A stretch of DNA of 64,000 nt from Paenibacillus taichungensis (GTDB lineage: Bacteria; Bacillota; Bacilli; Paenibacillales; Paenibacillaceae), in the NCBI RefSeq assembly GCF_013359905.1, contig NZ_JABMCC010000105.1, forward strand, positions 211,832-275,831, written 5' to 3'. A program made the position numbers and the translations under genes. The stretch's first letter is position 1, and each line of letters opens with the position of its first letter. Positions 33,841 through 41,770 of this stretch are shown here, one piece after another. The notes below the pieces were generated by a model, which was not told the origin of the DNA, searched no databases, and saw only the letters and a list, made by a program, of their open reading frames with translations.

Positions 33841-33856
33841 GCGTTCAAGCTTAGTT

Positions 33857-34243
33857 TTAGATGTTATCTTTGGAGTCGTCGGCAGGTAGCTTCGCGATGA
33901 CTTCAATACCTGACTCATTCGCTGCATCTGCATTGATGGAAGAATCGGAATCAGTAATGACGGCGGATACGCGCACTTCTTTACCTTCAGCGCAATTGCG
34001 CCAGGATTGGATATCCTGGATAACAACATCTGCCGTCTCTTTTACTTTGGATACGATCTGTGCGCTTTGTTCGCCCACCTTAGTAGCCAGCTCCTGACCT
34101 TTCTCACTCACCTGACGTGCACCTTCCGAAATGTCCTGACGCAGCTCACGTCCAGATTTTGGTGCCAGCAGCAGTGCTGTCACCGAACCTACAACTGAAC
34201 CGATTAATGCTCCCCACAACAAACTTTTGTTAGAATCCTTCAC
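33857..34243 (-). CDS. YtxH domain-containing protein
   Basis: 128 residues. One N-terminal membrane helix (LLWGALIGSVVGSVTALLLAP) runs into the typical YtxH transition APKSGRELRQD, followed by an amphipathic helix (about 34-75) and a variable acidic tail. YtxH-like proteins are general-stress, membrane-anchored proteins in Bacillus, role unclear. The GTG start has AAAGGGAG upstream. No sigma-B type promoter was recognised. Confidence 0.85.
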   Translation of the reverse strand: MKDSNKSLLWGALIGSVVGSVTALLLAPKSGRELRQDISEGARQVSEKGQELATKVGEQSAQIVSKVKETADVVIQDIQSWRNCAEGKEVRVSAVITDSDSSINADAANESGIEVIAKLPADDSKDNI

Positions 34244-34430
34244 GTCGCATCTCTCCCTTTACCTTAAATGAAGTACCGAATAACCAAGCAACGGACTGTT
34301 GCTCGTCAATCCGGGCGAATGCCTACTCTGTTGATGCAGTATAAGCAGCAAGGGCTTGACCTGACACTCGGATATCAAAAAAAATTCTGGATACCGTCTT
34401 TCGCACCTTCTGACGTTATCGAGATATGTC

Positions 34431-35336
34431 TCAAGTCTGCCGCGCCGGCTCAAGCGGAGCAGCAGCATGTTCATCACCCGGGTCCAGATCAATTACATAT
34501 CTTCCTGGTGCAATTATTGCAGCCTGATGCTCACAACGCCAGCGTCGTCCGCCGGAAGATCCCAGCGTCTGTCCATCTTGTAGAACATCCCCCTGATCAA
34601 ATATGTAATAGGCGGCACCCAGTAATGTCTGGGCTACCGTATCCGGATCGAGTCCAATGAAATGACACTGTACATCAGGCACGCCAAGTGCTGACAAACC
34701 TACCGTGTCCATAACCAGCTGACGCTGTTCCTCTGTGCCTCCAGCCTGATACATGCGCACATTCATCGCAGCGTAAAGGTGCTCCTCACGTTCCTGTGAC
34801 AGCACATAGGCTTCCGGTTCAACTAATTTGTCACTGCCGTACCAGTATAACGCCTCACAAGGCAACACTTCCATGACAGCCTGAATCGTCTTTTGGAACA
34901 ATTCGAGCCGCTGTTTACGCGGCATGGCAGCAGTGAACATATCATGAAGTCGGATGGAATATCGGATCGTATCCATAGCTTGTCCTGCTTCTGGCCAATG
35001 CCAGGCTTGCTGCAAAGCCCCTCCAAAGCGGGCGCGATCTACAATTTCAGTAATGGGGAGCATGCAAGTCTGAGCCGGAATGTTACCTTCCTGAAAAGAA
35101 ACCGTATGGTCCAGATGGTAGAAAACCAGCATCTCAGGTTTATGCTCCTCATTACCCTTCTTCACATCAAGCCGGACTTGTCCGGTATGACGGCTCAGTG
35201 CATCCTGCAGACGCCCTTGATCTATAACGGGACGTTCCTGAAATAACAGCTCAATCATATATACCGGATGAAACCCGGAAGGTATGTCATTCGTTTCATT
35301 ATTTACTTCTCGATCTTCTTTCCATTCGTTCGTCAT
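34431..35336 (-). CDS. Probable DUF4261 family protein
   Basis: 301 residues, cytosolic. The N-terminus VYMIELLFQERPVIDQGRLQDAL and the C-terminal part (TVAQTLLGAAYYIFDQGDVL, then DGQTLGSSGGRRWRCEHQ and GRYVIDLDPG) resemble DUF4261 proteins of Paenibacillus; I assign this from memory of the family and it should be checked. I chose the ATG with GAGGGGAAG upstream. The gene starts 11 nt after the stop of the HEPN gene, so they form one transcript. Function unknown. Confidence 0.68.
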   Translation of the reverse strand: MTNEWKEDREVNNETNDIPSGFHPVYMIELLFQERPVIDQGRLQDALSRHTGQVRLDVKKGNEEHKPEMLVFYHLDHTVSFQEGNIPAQTCMLPITEIVDRARFGGALQQAWHWPEAGQAMDTIRYSIRLHDMFTAAMPRKQRLELFQKTIQAVMEVLPCEALYWYGSDKLVEPEAYVLSQEREEHLYAAMNVRMYQAGGTEEQRQLVMDTVGLSALGVPDVQCHFIGLDPDTVAQTLLGAAYYIFDQGDVLQDGQTLGSSGGRRWRCEHQAAIIAPGRYVIDLDPGDEHAAAPLEPARQT

Positions 35337-35347
35337 GCTGCTTCCCC

Positions 35348-35809
35348 TCATTCCTTGCTCTGTCCCTCGGCCTGTGTAGTCTGGAAAGGTCCGAGTTCTT
35401 TTTCCACATAGGTATTGACCTGATGGGAAAAATGTTCAAGCACGCCCGGCAAGTCACTGCTCAGTGGATGCAGTTGAGACCGCTCCCAGCTGTAATAGTC
35501 CTGAACGAGCGGCTTGCGCAACGATACGAGGCGACTAAGCACCTCATAGGTTGCATGATCAAAAACCTTCTCTTCGTGGTTAATCTGAATAATATCGTCA
35601 TAACTGCTCGCATCACGCATGATGAAGCCATCAATGAGATAACTTCCAACATCCGTAACGATTTCAATTGCCAGATGAAGACAACGTTCCTGTACCAGAC
35701 CCAGCATTAGACTACCATCCCAGGCTTGTGATGCGCGGCGAAGACCTTCAGCCACCTCCGGTACGGCAGCAAGCCGGCGGGCAATCTGTTCTCTGTTTAC
35801 GTAATACAA
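35348..35809 (-). CDS. HEPN-domain protein (DUF86, YutE-like)
   Basis: 153 residues resembling B. subtilis YutE. The HepT-like helical fold is recognisable (LVQERCLHLAIEIVTDVGSY, IDGFIMRDASSYDDIIQIN). The RNase motif of HepT toxins, R-x4-H-x-Y, reads here R98-KPLV-Q103-D-Y105, so the catalytic His is Gln. No nucleotidyltransferase antitoxin gene is adjacent. A TTG start was chosen because it aligns with the YutE N-terminus and has GGGAAG 9 nt away; a GTG three codons earlier touches that site. Cotranscribed with the DUF4261 gene. Confidence 0.8.
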   Translation of the reverse strand: MYYVNREQIARRLAAVPEVAEGLRRASQAWDGSLMLGLVQERCLHLAIEIVTDVGSYLIDGFIMRDASSYDDIIQINHEEKVFDHATYEVLSRLVSLRKPLVQDYYSWERSQLHPLSSDLPGVLEHFSHQVNTYVEKELGPFQTTQAEGQSKE

Positions 35810-35833
35810 TGTGTTCACTTCCCGTTCAGTGAA

Positions 35834-35944
35834 TTATCGGTTCCTTTTTCCTCTTCGCTTCAGCCAAAATAACATCACAGGACAAGCGATCAGAAACACG
35901 ACAAAAATATATAAAAATTCCATAACGTCTCTTAAATCGCTCAT
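35834..35944 (-). CDS. 36-residue single-pass membrane protein
   Basis: A short frame of 36 codons plus TAA, starting with ATG and preceded by AGGGGACTCTGC. The product begins MSDLRDVMEFLYIFVVFLIA; it has one hydrophobic helix (about 9-28) and a very basic C-terminus, KRRGKRNR. Negative N-side and positive C-side suggest the basic tail faces the cytosol. It lies between the Dabb and HEPN genes with gaps of 36 and 24 nt, in the same direction. No family is known to me. Confidence 0.6.
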   Translation of the reverse strand: MSDLRDVMEFLYIFVVFLIACPVMLFWLKRRGKRNR

Positions 35945-35980
35945 GCAGAGTCCCCTATCCAAAATAGAATGAATAACAGA

Positions 35981-36268
35981 TTAGATTTCGTAGTCCACTG
36001 CAATCGACTGCTCTCTGACCTCGTTCATATACTTGATGACTTCCTGATGCAGCGGATGCACCTGATATGCTTGAAGATCTTCCAGTGAGGCAAATTCTGC
36101 CGTAAGTGAGATGTCAAAAGATCTGTCCGAACGAAGCACGTCAATACCCACTTCAAGCGAGACCAGAACATCAATTTTTCCTTGCAGATTGCGAAGAACA
36201 TTCGCAGCCGCTTCGATACTTTCAGGAGAACGATCTTTCATTTTAAACAGAACAATATGTTTAATCAT
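35981..36268 (-). CDS. Dabb (stress-responsive A/B barrel) family protein
   Basis: 95 residues. The Dabb start IKHIVLFKMKDRSPE, the VGIDVLRSDRSFDISL strand and the AYQVHPLHQEV motif with the conserved His are all present. Dabb proteins are small dimeric ferredoxin-like barrels, some with cyclase activity and most of unknown role. The ATG follows GAGGTG. It may be the first gene of the small unit that continues with the 36-residue membrane protein and the HEPN protein. Confidence 0.88.
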   Translation of the reverse strand: MIKHIVLFKMKDRSPESIEAAANVLRNLQGKIDVLVSLEVGIDVLRSDRSFDISLTAEFASLEDLQAYQVHPLHQEVIKYMNEVREQSIAVDYEI

Positions 36269-36387
36269 CAGACAAGCACCTCATTTAAGTATAATAATTG
36301 GTATGAATGAATTTTCTTGTATCCAAAATATATCATAACGTCCTCTATTACGAAAGGATACTTGGAAACGTTCTCTTAAAAGACAAC

Positions 36388-36936
36388 CTAATCGGGGCTG
36401 CTTTCATTCGCCTTGGATTTCTCCTGAGACATATTATCCGTCTGTTCAATTTGGTTTGTCTGTTTTTCCGGTACGACTTCTGCTGCTTGTTCTTTTGTCT
36501 CCTTATTCTCCACGTTTGGCTGTGGTGGAGGCCATTCCCTGTCAGACAACCCCTCCTGTTTTTTCAGCACTGCTATAGCCTGTCTGAGCTTGTCAGGCAA
36601 TGGAAGCCCAATGCGGGCATAATTTTCGGTAATGGATATTAGCTCATTCACCAGATAAAAGTAGATGGCTCCCCCTTTAATGATGTCAGTTCCCATGAGC
36701 ATGTCAATTCGGTGGGCAAGCAAAATAACCGTCAGCATGAGACCTTTGCGCGCAAGCCCCCAGAATCCAACATTACTATTCAATCCTTTTCCCGTTCTTA
36801 CTGCCGCAGCGAGACCCGTAATATAATCCACAGCCATTGCAACCGCCAGCAAGCTAAGCAGCTGATCCCATCCACCAAAAGCAAACGTCATGAACGCCCC
36901 TGAAATGGCAGCAAAGGTACTCACGGATGGACTCAC
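36388..36936 (-). CDS. Phage holin family protein (toxin-secretion/lysis holin type)
   Basis: 182 residues. Three or four membrane segments cover about 8-110, with the holin_4/BlyA-type stretch LLSLLAVAMAVDYITGLAAA followed by the KGLNSNVGFWGLARKG loop. The C-terminal 55 residues are polar and rich in Gln, Glu, Lys and Pro. No phage genes or endolysin are adjacent, so it is a stand-alone chromosomal holin-like protein. I chose the second GTG (AGGTGAG 4 nt upstream); the first GTG overlaps the site. Confidence 0.83.
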   Translation of the reverse strand: MSPSVSTFAAISGAFMTFAFGGWDQLLSLLAVAMAVDYITGLAAAVRTGKGLNSNVGFWGLARKGLMLTVILLAHRIDMLMGTDIIKGGAIYFYLVNELISITENYARIGLPLPDKLRQAIAVLKKQEGLSDREWPPPQPNVENKETKEQAAEVVPEKQTNQIEQTDNMSQEKSKANESSPD

Positions 36937-37383
36937 GTTTCTCACCTCTCCCTCTCATTGATCTCCATACAAGATATGTAAGAATAAGAGATTTTGACAG
37001 TCCACATGCCTTGCTGAACACGCGGATTTCTAATTTCAGATTTGTGCACATTGGAAATGGGTTCCTTTAACGGAAATCGAATATTTATGGTTAAATCAGG
37101 GAAATAAACCGCATCATATCAACAAAAAATAGATAAAAGTACTAAAGTCTCACTAATAGGTAATTAGACTCATTTTATTTTTATTCATTATCTATTTGAT
37201 CCCTTAAATTTAGTGAAACATTGTAATCTAGGAATATACTAGGATGTGAATTGCGTCTGGTCTAGTTCATAATTCCTCCTTTGTAGCGGATTCGCGCATC
37301 CACTCATTTGAAACAGGTGCACCCGGCACTTGAAAGTACCCCCGTACTTATTGTAGTATTTGGTTAAAAAAATCGGAGGAAAT
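36937..37383. other. Intergenic region between holin-like and two-HTH regulator genes
   Basis: 447 nt between divergent genes. The right end carries the regulator promoter with a palindrome (listed separately). The rest is AT-rich with no supported ORF or hairpin. Confidence 0.6.
37330..37359 (+). promoter_or_regulatory. Promoter and palindromic operator of the two-HTH regulator
   Basis: TTGAAA (37330-37335) and TAGTAT (37354-37359), 18 nt apart. A perfect inverted repeat AAGTAC-CCCC-GTACTT (37334-37349) overlaps the -35 and spacer, a good position for repression. Confidence 0.55.
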
Positions 37384-37980
37384 ATGCCTAATCAACCAGA
37401 ACAACATTCCATCCAGGCGTGGTCTCTGATCAACCGTAAATATTTGGGAAAAGGCGTCCGTGTTAAACGATTCCGAAAACCGACACGCTGTCAAATCCGC
37501 AACCGTGTTCTTCTTGCCGTGCTGATGGCCAATGATATCAAGTTGTCTCAGCTCGCCGAAGATCTATCCATCTCTTCACGCAGCGTCAGCGCGTGGGTGT
37601 ATGAAGGACGGATACCCGGCAGTACCAATTTGGACAAGGCATGCCAATTGCTCGGCTACCCGCGCCACATTCTTTTTAATGAAGAAGTGGTACGCAAAAG
37701 CCCTGTCATTTGTCAGCCCGAGCCTTCCCGCTTCATGAAGCGTACGGTGACCCGTTCTCCGGTTAGCAACCGTATTCTGACAGGCTTGTGTATGGTCCAT
37801 GATTTGTCGGTGACAGATGTCAGCCACTGGATCGGGGTTCACCCCGGCACTTTCCGCAAATGGCTGCATCAGGGAACGCTGCCTTCTGCTGCGTTTCAGG
37901 AACAAGCGGAACAATTTTTCCGCATCCCGAAAACTATTTTGTTCGCAGATGTCATCTTGAAAGATCGCCACAATAACTAA
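37384..37980 (+). CDS. Transcriptional regulator with two tandem helix-turn-helix domains
   Basis: 198 residues from the ATG with GGAGG 4 nt upstream. Two similar Xre-like units are seen: one near 52-103 (IKLSQLAEDLSISSRSVSAW, EGRIPGSTNLDKACQLLGYP, HILF) and one near 141-190 (LSVTDVSHWIGVHPGTFRKW, HQGTLPS, QAEQFFRIPKTILF). The N-terminus is basic. Tandem domains suggest that a monomer can contact two half-sites. An inverted repeat in its own promoter may be its operator. Regulon unknown. Confidence 0.78.
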   Translation: MPNQPEQHSIQAWSLINRKYLGKGVRVKRFRKPTRCQIRNRVLLAVLMANDIKLSQLAEDLSISSRSVSAWVYEGRIPGSTNLDKACQLLGYPRHILFNEEVVRKSPVICQPEPSRFMKRTVTRSPVSNRILTGLCMVHDLSVTDVSHWIGVHPGTFRKWLHQGTLPSAAFQEQAEQFFRIPKTILFADVILKDRHNN

Positions 37981-37994
37981 ATTAGCGAACAACC

Positions 37995-38037
37995 AAAAGG
38001 CTCTGTCCTCTCCCAATGGGAAAGACAGAGCCTTTTT
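37995..38037 (+). terminator. Terminator of the two-HTH regulator gene
   Basis: AAAGGCTCTGTC / GACAGAGCCTTTTT, 12-bp stem followed by T. Confidence 0.9.
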
Positions 38038-38071
38038 AAAATACCATTTTCATCGTACAGATTATATTAAG

Positions 38072-38376
38072 TTACCATTTCTCCAATCGCTTGCACTCAG
38101 CATCGTCTCTCAGGGGCGATAAGCGGCCCTCTTGCCCACCAAACAGCTTTGGGTGCATTATTCCCTTCATTCCCAGTCACTCCTTAACCTGGGCCGGTAC
38201 AGCGTGCTCTCTGAACGAGGCGAAAATCCCATTGTCGAAATACGCGCGACTTATACTCATATGCCAATATATTTCTTATCCATGCTAACCAACCATTCCA
38301 TTAAATCATTGATCAATTCTAGAAATAAAACTTCATCGTTAGCTCCCCATCTCCCCGATCTATTTGTACGAACAAT
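38072..38376 (-). other. Stretch of three short coupled ORFs or a gene remnant
   Basis: Three minus-strand frames follow each other. Frame A (38257-38376, 39 codons, no start codon at its 5' end) ends in WLVSMDKKYIGI. Frame B (38177-38260, 27 residues, MSISRAYFDNGIFASF...) overlaps A by ATGA. Frame C (38072-38170, 32 residues, MKGIMHPKLFGGQEGRLSPL...) has AAGGAG about 11 nt upstream that overlaps the stop of B. The composition is protein-like. I cannot identify the family; it could be a small operon, a frameshifted remnant or a dispersed element. Confidence 0.35.
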
Positions 38377-38403
38377 TTAATGCAACACATTATATATGAA
38401 GTA

Positions 38404-38438
38404 TAAAAAAGCCTACTCCCTTAAGGGAGTAGGCTTTA
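38404..38438. terminator. Palindromic terminator
   Basis: AAAGCCTACTCCC-TTAA-GGGAGTAGGCTTT, perfect. The U-run is longest on the minus strand, so it probably ends egsA transcription, 230 nt after the egsA stop. Confidence 0.85.
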
Positions 38439-38666
38439 ATTCATCCTTTAATTCAGTTTGAATAACGTTTGATCCGATCTATTCTAAACCCTTGTATGAC
38501 CTTGTTCTTCAGAAATTTATCCGGCTATATTACTTTCCAATCAAGCACCAATACCTCTATTGTATACAACGACACTATCCTGTCTCATACATCACATTAA
38601 TCATTCTTAATTTGTACGTACAACTAATTGTATAAGATAACACTGTTCATACTGTTTCTTCCTTCT

Positions 38667-39821
38667 TTATTTCGAACCGACATTTAGAATCTCATTGATA
38701 TATTTCAGTCCCGTATAACGATCCCGTAGCAAATGAGCTGTGGTGAAAGCATGTTCCACCATCTCCATGGATACACCCAGTTGTTCAGTCGTCGTAGGTC
38801 CCCCAACTTGCTCAAGCCAAGCTATAAGTTGAGAAGCATCCGGCAGATTATTATAAATACGGAAAATCGGCTCTTCGGATTTTTGTGCAAGATCTTTGTA
38901 TTTTACGGTAAGCAGTGCACAGGCTACTCCCACCTTGGCTCCATGCAAAACAGGCTTGTGCCCTGCCTCCATCAGGTCCATCTCCCACCGATGAGACAGA
39001 TGATGTTCTCCACCAGATGCAGGACGGGAATGATCGATGATTAGCATAGAAATGCCGGAAGCGATCAGCGCATCCATCAATACAGTCACACCATCGGCCC
39101 GTCCTTCAGCGATACCTTGCACATGTTCCACACAGGACGTTAGTGCTTCTTCCGTCATGCGATAAGCAACGGGGCAGAACGGTTCCCCACCCAACTCCCT
39201 GGAAACCACCCAGTCCGCCAGTGATGTATATTTACCAAGCATATCTCCGAATCCGGCAGCATTCATCTCTTGGGGAGCTTGTTCCAAAATATCGATATCC
39301 GCAAAAATAGCTTCAGGCGGCATCGCCTGGAACGTCTGTTTGACGCCGCTTACAATAAGAGGAGCACCTGCCGAAGTAAATCCGTCAACCGAAGCTGCTG
39401 TAGGTACTGACAGAAAAGGCTTGTTCATTTTGGAGCAAACAAATCGTACCAGGTCATGAATGGTCCCTGAACCAGCAGCAATGATCGCCTGACTTTCCTG
39501 TTTCACACCTAACAGTACCTGCACAATCCCGCCCTCATCGGCGATCACGTCGCCTGCTTTGTTCTCTGGCATGCACATCGCATCCACATAAACGCCAGCT
39601 TCTCGGATGTTCTTTACCACCTCGTGTCCTGCTGCCGGACCTGTAAATCGATCATATACAACTGTTACATGTCTGTATCCTTGTTCGGACAAATAACCAG
39701 GTAACCGCTGAATAGCTCCATGCTCCAGATAGACCTGCATTTCTACCAACCGATGATCATGCCCACAAGTACAATTCTGCGCTTCTTCGTTCCATGCGGC
39801 AATCCGCTCGTTCATATTCAT
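38667..39821 (-). CDS. egsA: sn-glycerol-1-phosphate dehydrogenase (EgsA/AraM)
   Basis: 384 residues. The dehydroquinate synthase-like fold has AAGSGTIHDLVRFVCSKMNKP (NAD site), SVPTAASVDGFTSAGAPLI and metal ligands in AAGFGDMLGKYTSLADW, GGEHHLSHRWEM and LHGAKVGVAC. The B. subtilis enzyme is a Ni2+-dependent reductase that makes glycerol-1-phosphate, the archaeal-type enantiomer used by PcrB for heptaprenylglycerol lipids. The ATG follows GGGAGG at about 11 nt. The N-terminal NCTCGHDHR is Cys/His-rich. Single gene; PcrB is not in the window. Confidence 0.92.
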   Translation of the reverse strand: MNMNERIAAWNEEAQNCTCGHDHRLVEMQVYLEHGAIQRLPGYLSEQGYRHVTVVYDRFTGPAAGHEVVKNIREAGVYVDAMCMPENKAGDVIADEGGIVQVLLGVKQESQAIIAAGSGTIHDLVRFVCSKMNKPFLSVPTAASVDGFTSAGAPLIVSGVKQTFQAMPPEAIFADIDILEQAPQEMNAAGFGDMLGKYTSLADWVVSRELGGEPFCPVAYRMTEEALTSCVEHVQGIAEGRADGVTVLMDALIASGISMLIIDHSRPASGGEHHLSHRWEMDLMEAGHKPVLHGAKVGVACALLTVKYKDLAQKSEEPIFRIYNNLPDASQLIAWLEQVGGPTTTEQLGVSMEMVEHAFTTAHLLRDRYTGLKYINEILNVGSK

Positions 39822-39981
39822 TTCGCTCTTAACCTCCCTTAAGAAATATCATGCATAATTACATGGAGAAAACCACAAAATGAAAAAAGGAAATAAAATG
39901 TGAGTATTTTCCTGATCACACTTTACTTCCTGTATCCAAAATTTGCAAATCCTAAACTCACATTCCCAAGCAGGTGAACCT

Positions 39982-40161
39982 ATGAAATTAACCAAAGAAA
40001 TAGGAATTTCTCTCGGATTTCTCGCAGGAACGACATTTGGCAGCGGCATCGCCTTTTTGTTTCGCTTTCAAGCATATGAGGTGATGGCCAGTGTTGCACT
40101 CTTTGGTATTGCTGGAGCGATAGCAGGCCTATGTGTGCAGCAATTCATATTCAATAAATAA
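39982..40161 (+). CDS. Small two-helix membrane protein
   Basis: 59 residues from an ATG with AGGTGA 5 nt upstream. Two hydrophobic helices (about 9-27, ISLGFLAGTTFGSGIAFLF, and 33-53, VMASVALFGIAGAIAGLCVQ) carry small-residue GxxxG-like packing motifs. No family recognised. A strong terminator, shared with the tRNA on the other strand, follows directly, which supports expression. Confidence 0.6.
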   Translation: MKLTKEIGISLGFLAGTTFGSGIAFLFRFQAYEVMASVALFGIAGAIAGLCVQQFIFNK

Positions 40162-40167
40162 AAAACA

Positions 40168-40213
40168 AAAAAAGCTCGCGAATTGCTTTTAGAGCAATTT
40201 CGCGAGCTTTTTT
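40168..40213. terminator. Bidirectional terminator
   Basis: AAAGCTCGCGAA...TTGCT/AGCAA...TTCGCGAGCTTT with A and T runs on both sides. It serves the small membrane protein (+) and tRNA-Leu (-). Confidence 0.93.
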
Positions 40214-40219
40214 CTTCGA

Positions 40220-40303
<84 letters not shown>

Positions 40304-40542
40304 ATAATATGTATCTTCTCATCATGGATGAAAAGCATCCCGGTCAAGCAATTGCTTGTTTTACCGTAATTAAGAGTATACATGCTCTCAAATAAGTTTG
40401 CAATACCTTTTTTCCAAGCTGCAATGCAATGAAAAGGACATATGTCCTTTTTTAACCCCATCAAACTCCCTATCGTAGACATTAAGCAGATCATGTGTCC
40501 TGCTGGACACGCTATACCTTGCATAGAAAAGGGGAGTTTTTC

Positions 40543-41730
40543 ATGACGATCAAGAACACAACACATGAACGTATTGAAGAAGGAAAACGCAGCATTCACT
40601 GGACGGAAATGCATATGCCCCTACTCGGCGAATTGAAAACCCAGTTTGCCAAAGAGCGGCCTTTTGCTGGCTTAACCATCGGTATATGTATTCATGTGGA
40701 GCCCAAAACAGCTGTGCTATGCCGCACACTCCAGGCAGGTGGAGCCAACGTTGTATTGACTGGCAGCCCGGGCACAACCAAAGACGCCGTCGCAGCATCT
40801 CTGCAAGAAGAAGGCATCACGGTATATGGTCAACGTGCGGACAGACGCAATGAGCACCTGCAAAATATCCACAGCGTACTTCGTCACCACCCCCATCTCC
40901 TTATGGATAATGGAGCTGATCTGGCGCGCACGCTCATTCAACAATATGATCCTAACTCTCTTATTGGTGGTACGGAGGAGACGACGACTGGTGCCAATCT
41001 GCTGCGTGAAGAGACGGGTGAGAACATTCCTTTCCCGATCATTGTTATTAATGACAGCCCACTCAAACGAATTATGGAAAATGAACACGGTGTTGGACAG
41101 ACCATTATTGAAGGTTTTATGCGCACTACAAACCTGATTCTGCCCACACGTCGTTTCGTCATCGTAGGTTATGGAACCTGTGGACGAGGCATTGCCAGGT
41201 ATTTGCGGAATTTGGGCAGTCAGGTCATCGTTGTTGAAACCGATCCGATTGCTGGCTTGGAAGCGGCACTGGATGGATTCAGAGTGGCGCGACTGGAGGA
41301 TACTTTTGCATTTGCCCAAGTGTATATTACTGTCACTGGACGTCCTAACGCCATTCTGAAGGAACATTTTAATCAAATGAATGATGGAACGATCCTCGCC
41401 AATGCCGGACATTTTTCTTGGGAGATGGATCTGGAAAGTCTCCGTCAGGATGCGAAGCATACGGAACAACTGACCGCGGATATCGAACAATTTACATTAG
41501 CCAACGGACGTCGACTCATGCTGCTTACTCAAGGCGAGATGCTGAACCTGGCTGGTGGCAGCGGTAACCCTGCCGAAACGATGGATCTAGGCTTGTCCCT
41601 ACAAGCCGCCTCCCTCCTATATCTTGTACAGCAACGCCAGCATCTCACCCTCGGACCACAGCCGGTTCCTCATAGCGTTAACAACACCATTGCAGGACAG
41701 ATGTTGAAGCATTTAAGCTACAAAATCTAA
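40543..41730 (+). CDS. S-adenosylhomocysteinase-like protein
   Basis: 395 residues. The SAHH fold is clear: GICIHVEPKTAV (His51 region), LLMDNGADL, GGTEETTTGANLL, VINDSPLKRIMENEHGVGQ, the NAD fold IVGYGTCGRGIARYL and LANAGHFSWEMD. Compared with classical SAHH, NDS..K..D reads K..E, STQDD is replaced by GTTKDA, and the C-terminal Lys/Tyr extension is missing, as in short archaeal-type enzymes. Hydrolysis of S-adenosylhomocysteine or a related thioether nucleoside is possible. The ATG follows GGGGAG at 6 nt. Bacilli normally use Pfs/LuxS, so this gene is unusual. Followed by an oxidoreductase gene. Confidence 0.82.
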   Translation: MTIKNTTHERIEEGKRSIHWTEMHMPLLGELKTQFAKERPFAGLTIGICIHVEPKTAVLCRTLQAGGANVVLTGSPGTTKDAVAASLQEEGITVYGQRADRRNEHLQNIHSVLRHHPHLLMDNGADLARTLIQQYDPNSLIGGTEETTTGANLLREETGENIPFPIIVINDSPLKRIMENEHGVGQTIIEGFMRTTNLILPTRRFVIVGYGTCGRGIARYLRNLGSQVIVVETDPIAGLEAALDGFRVARLEDTFAFAQVYITVTGRPNAILKEHFNQMNDGTILANAGHFSWEMDLESLRQDAKHTEQLTADIEQFTLANGRRLMLLTQGEMLNLAGGSGNPAETMDLGLSLQAASLLYLVQQRQHLTLGPQPVPHSVNNTIAGQMLKHLSYKI

Positions 41731-41770
41731 TCAGTGTGATTGGTGATCTGCATTTAAAGGAGAGGTTCAC

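Larger units (their letters stand above)
37981..38666. other. Long intergenic region before egsA
   Basis: 686 nt. It contains the regulator terminator, the short-ORF stretch at 38072-38376 and a terminator at 38404-38438 (all listed separately). The remaining 38440-38660 is AT-rich with no supported feature. Confidence 0.6.

Noticed and set aside
35348..35809. Active HepT/MntA toxin-antitoxin system
   Set aside because: The catalytic His of the HEPN motif is Gln and no nucleotidyltransferase gene is adjacent.
36388..37980. Prophage remnant (holin plus HTH regulator)
   Set aside because: No integrase, endolysin, structural gene or attachment-site repeat is nearby; the two genes are divergent and have chromosomal features.
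38091..38288. Plus-strand 65-codon frame in the egsA upstream region
   Set aside because: No ribosome site, and the minus strand here has a better protein-like signal; treated as a shadow.
40717..41490. A 257-codon minus-strand frame inside the SAHH-like gene
   Set aside because: Opposite-strand shadow of a well-conserved gene, with no ribosome site and a composition unlike real proteins.
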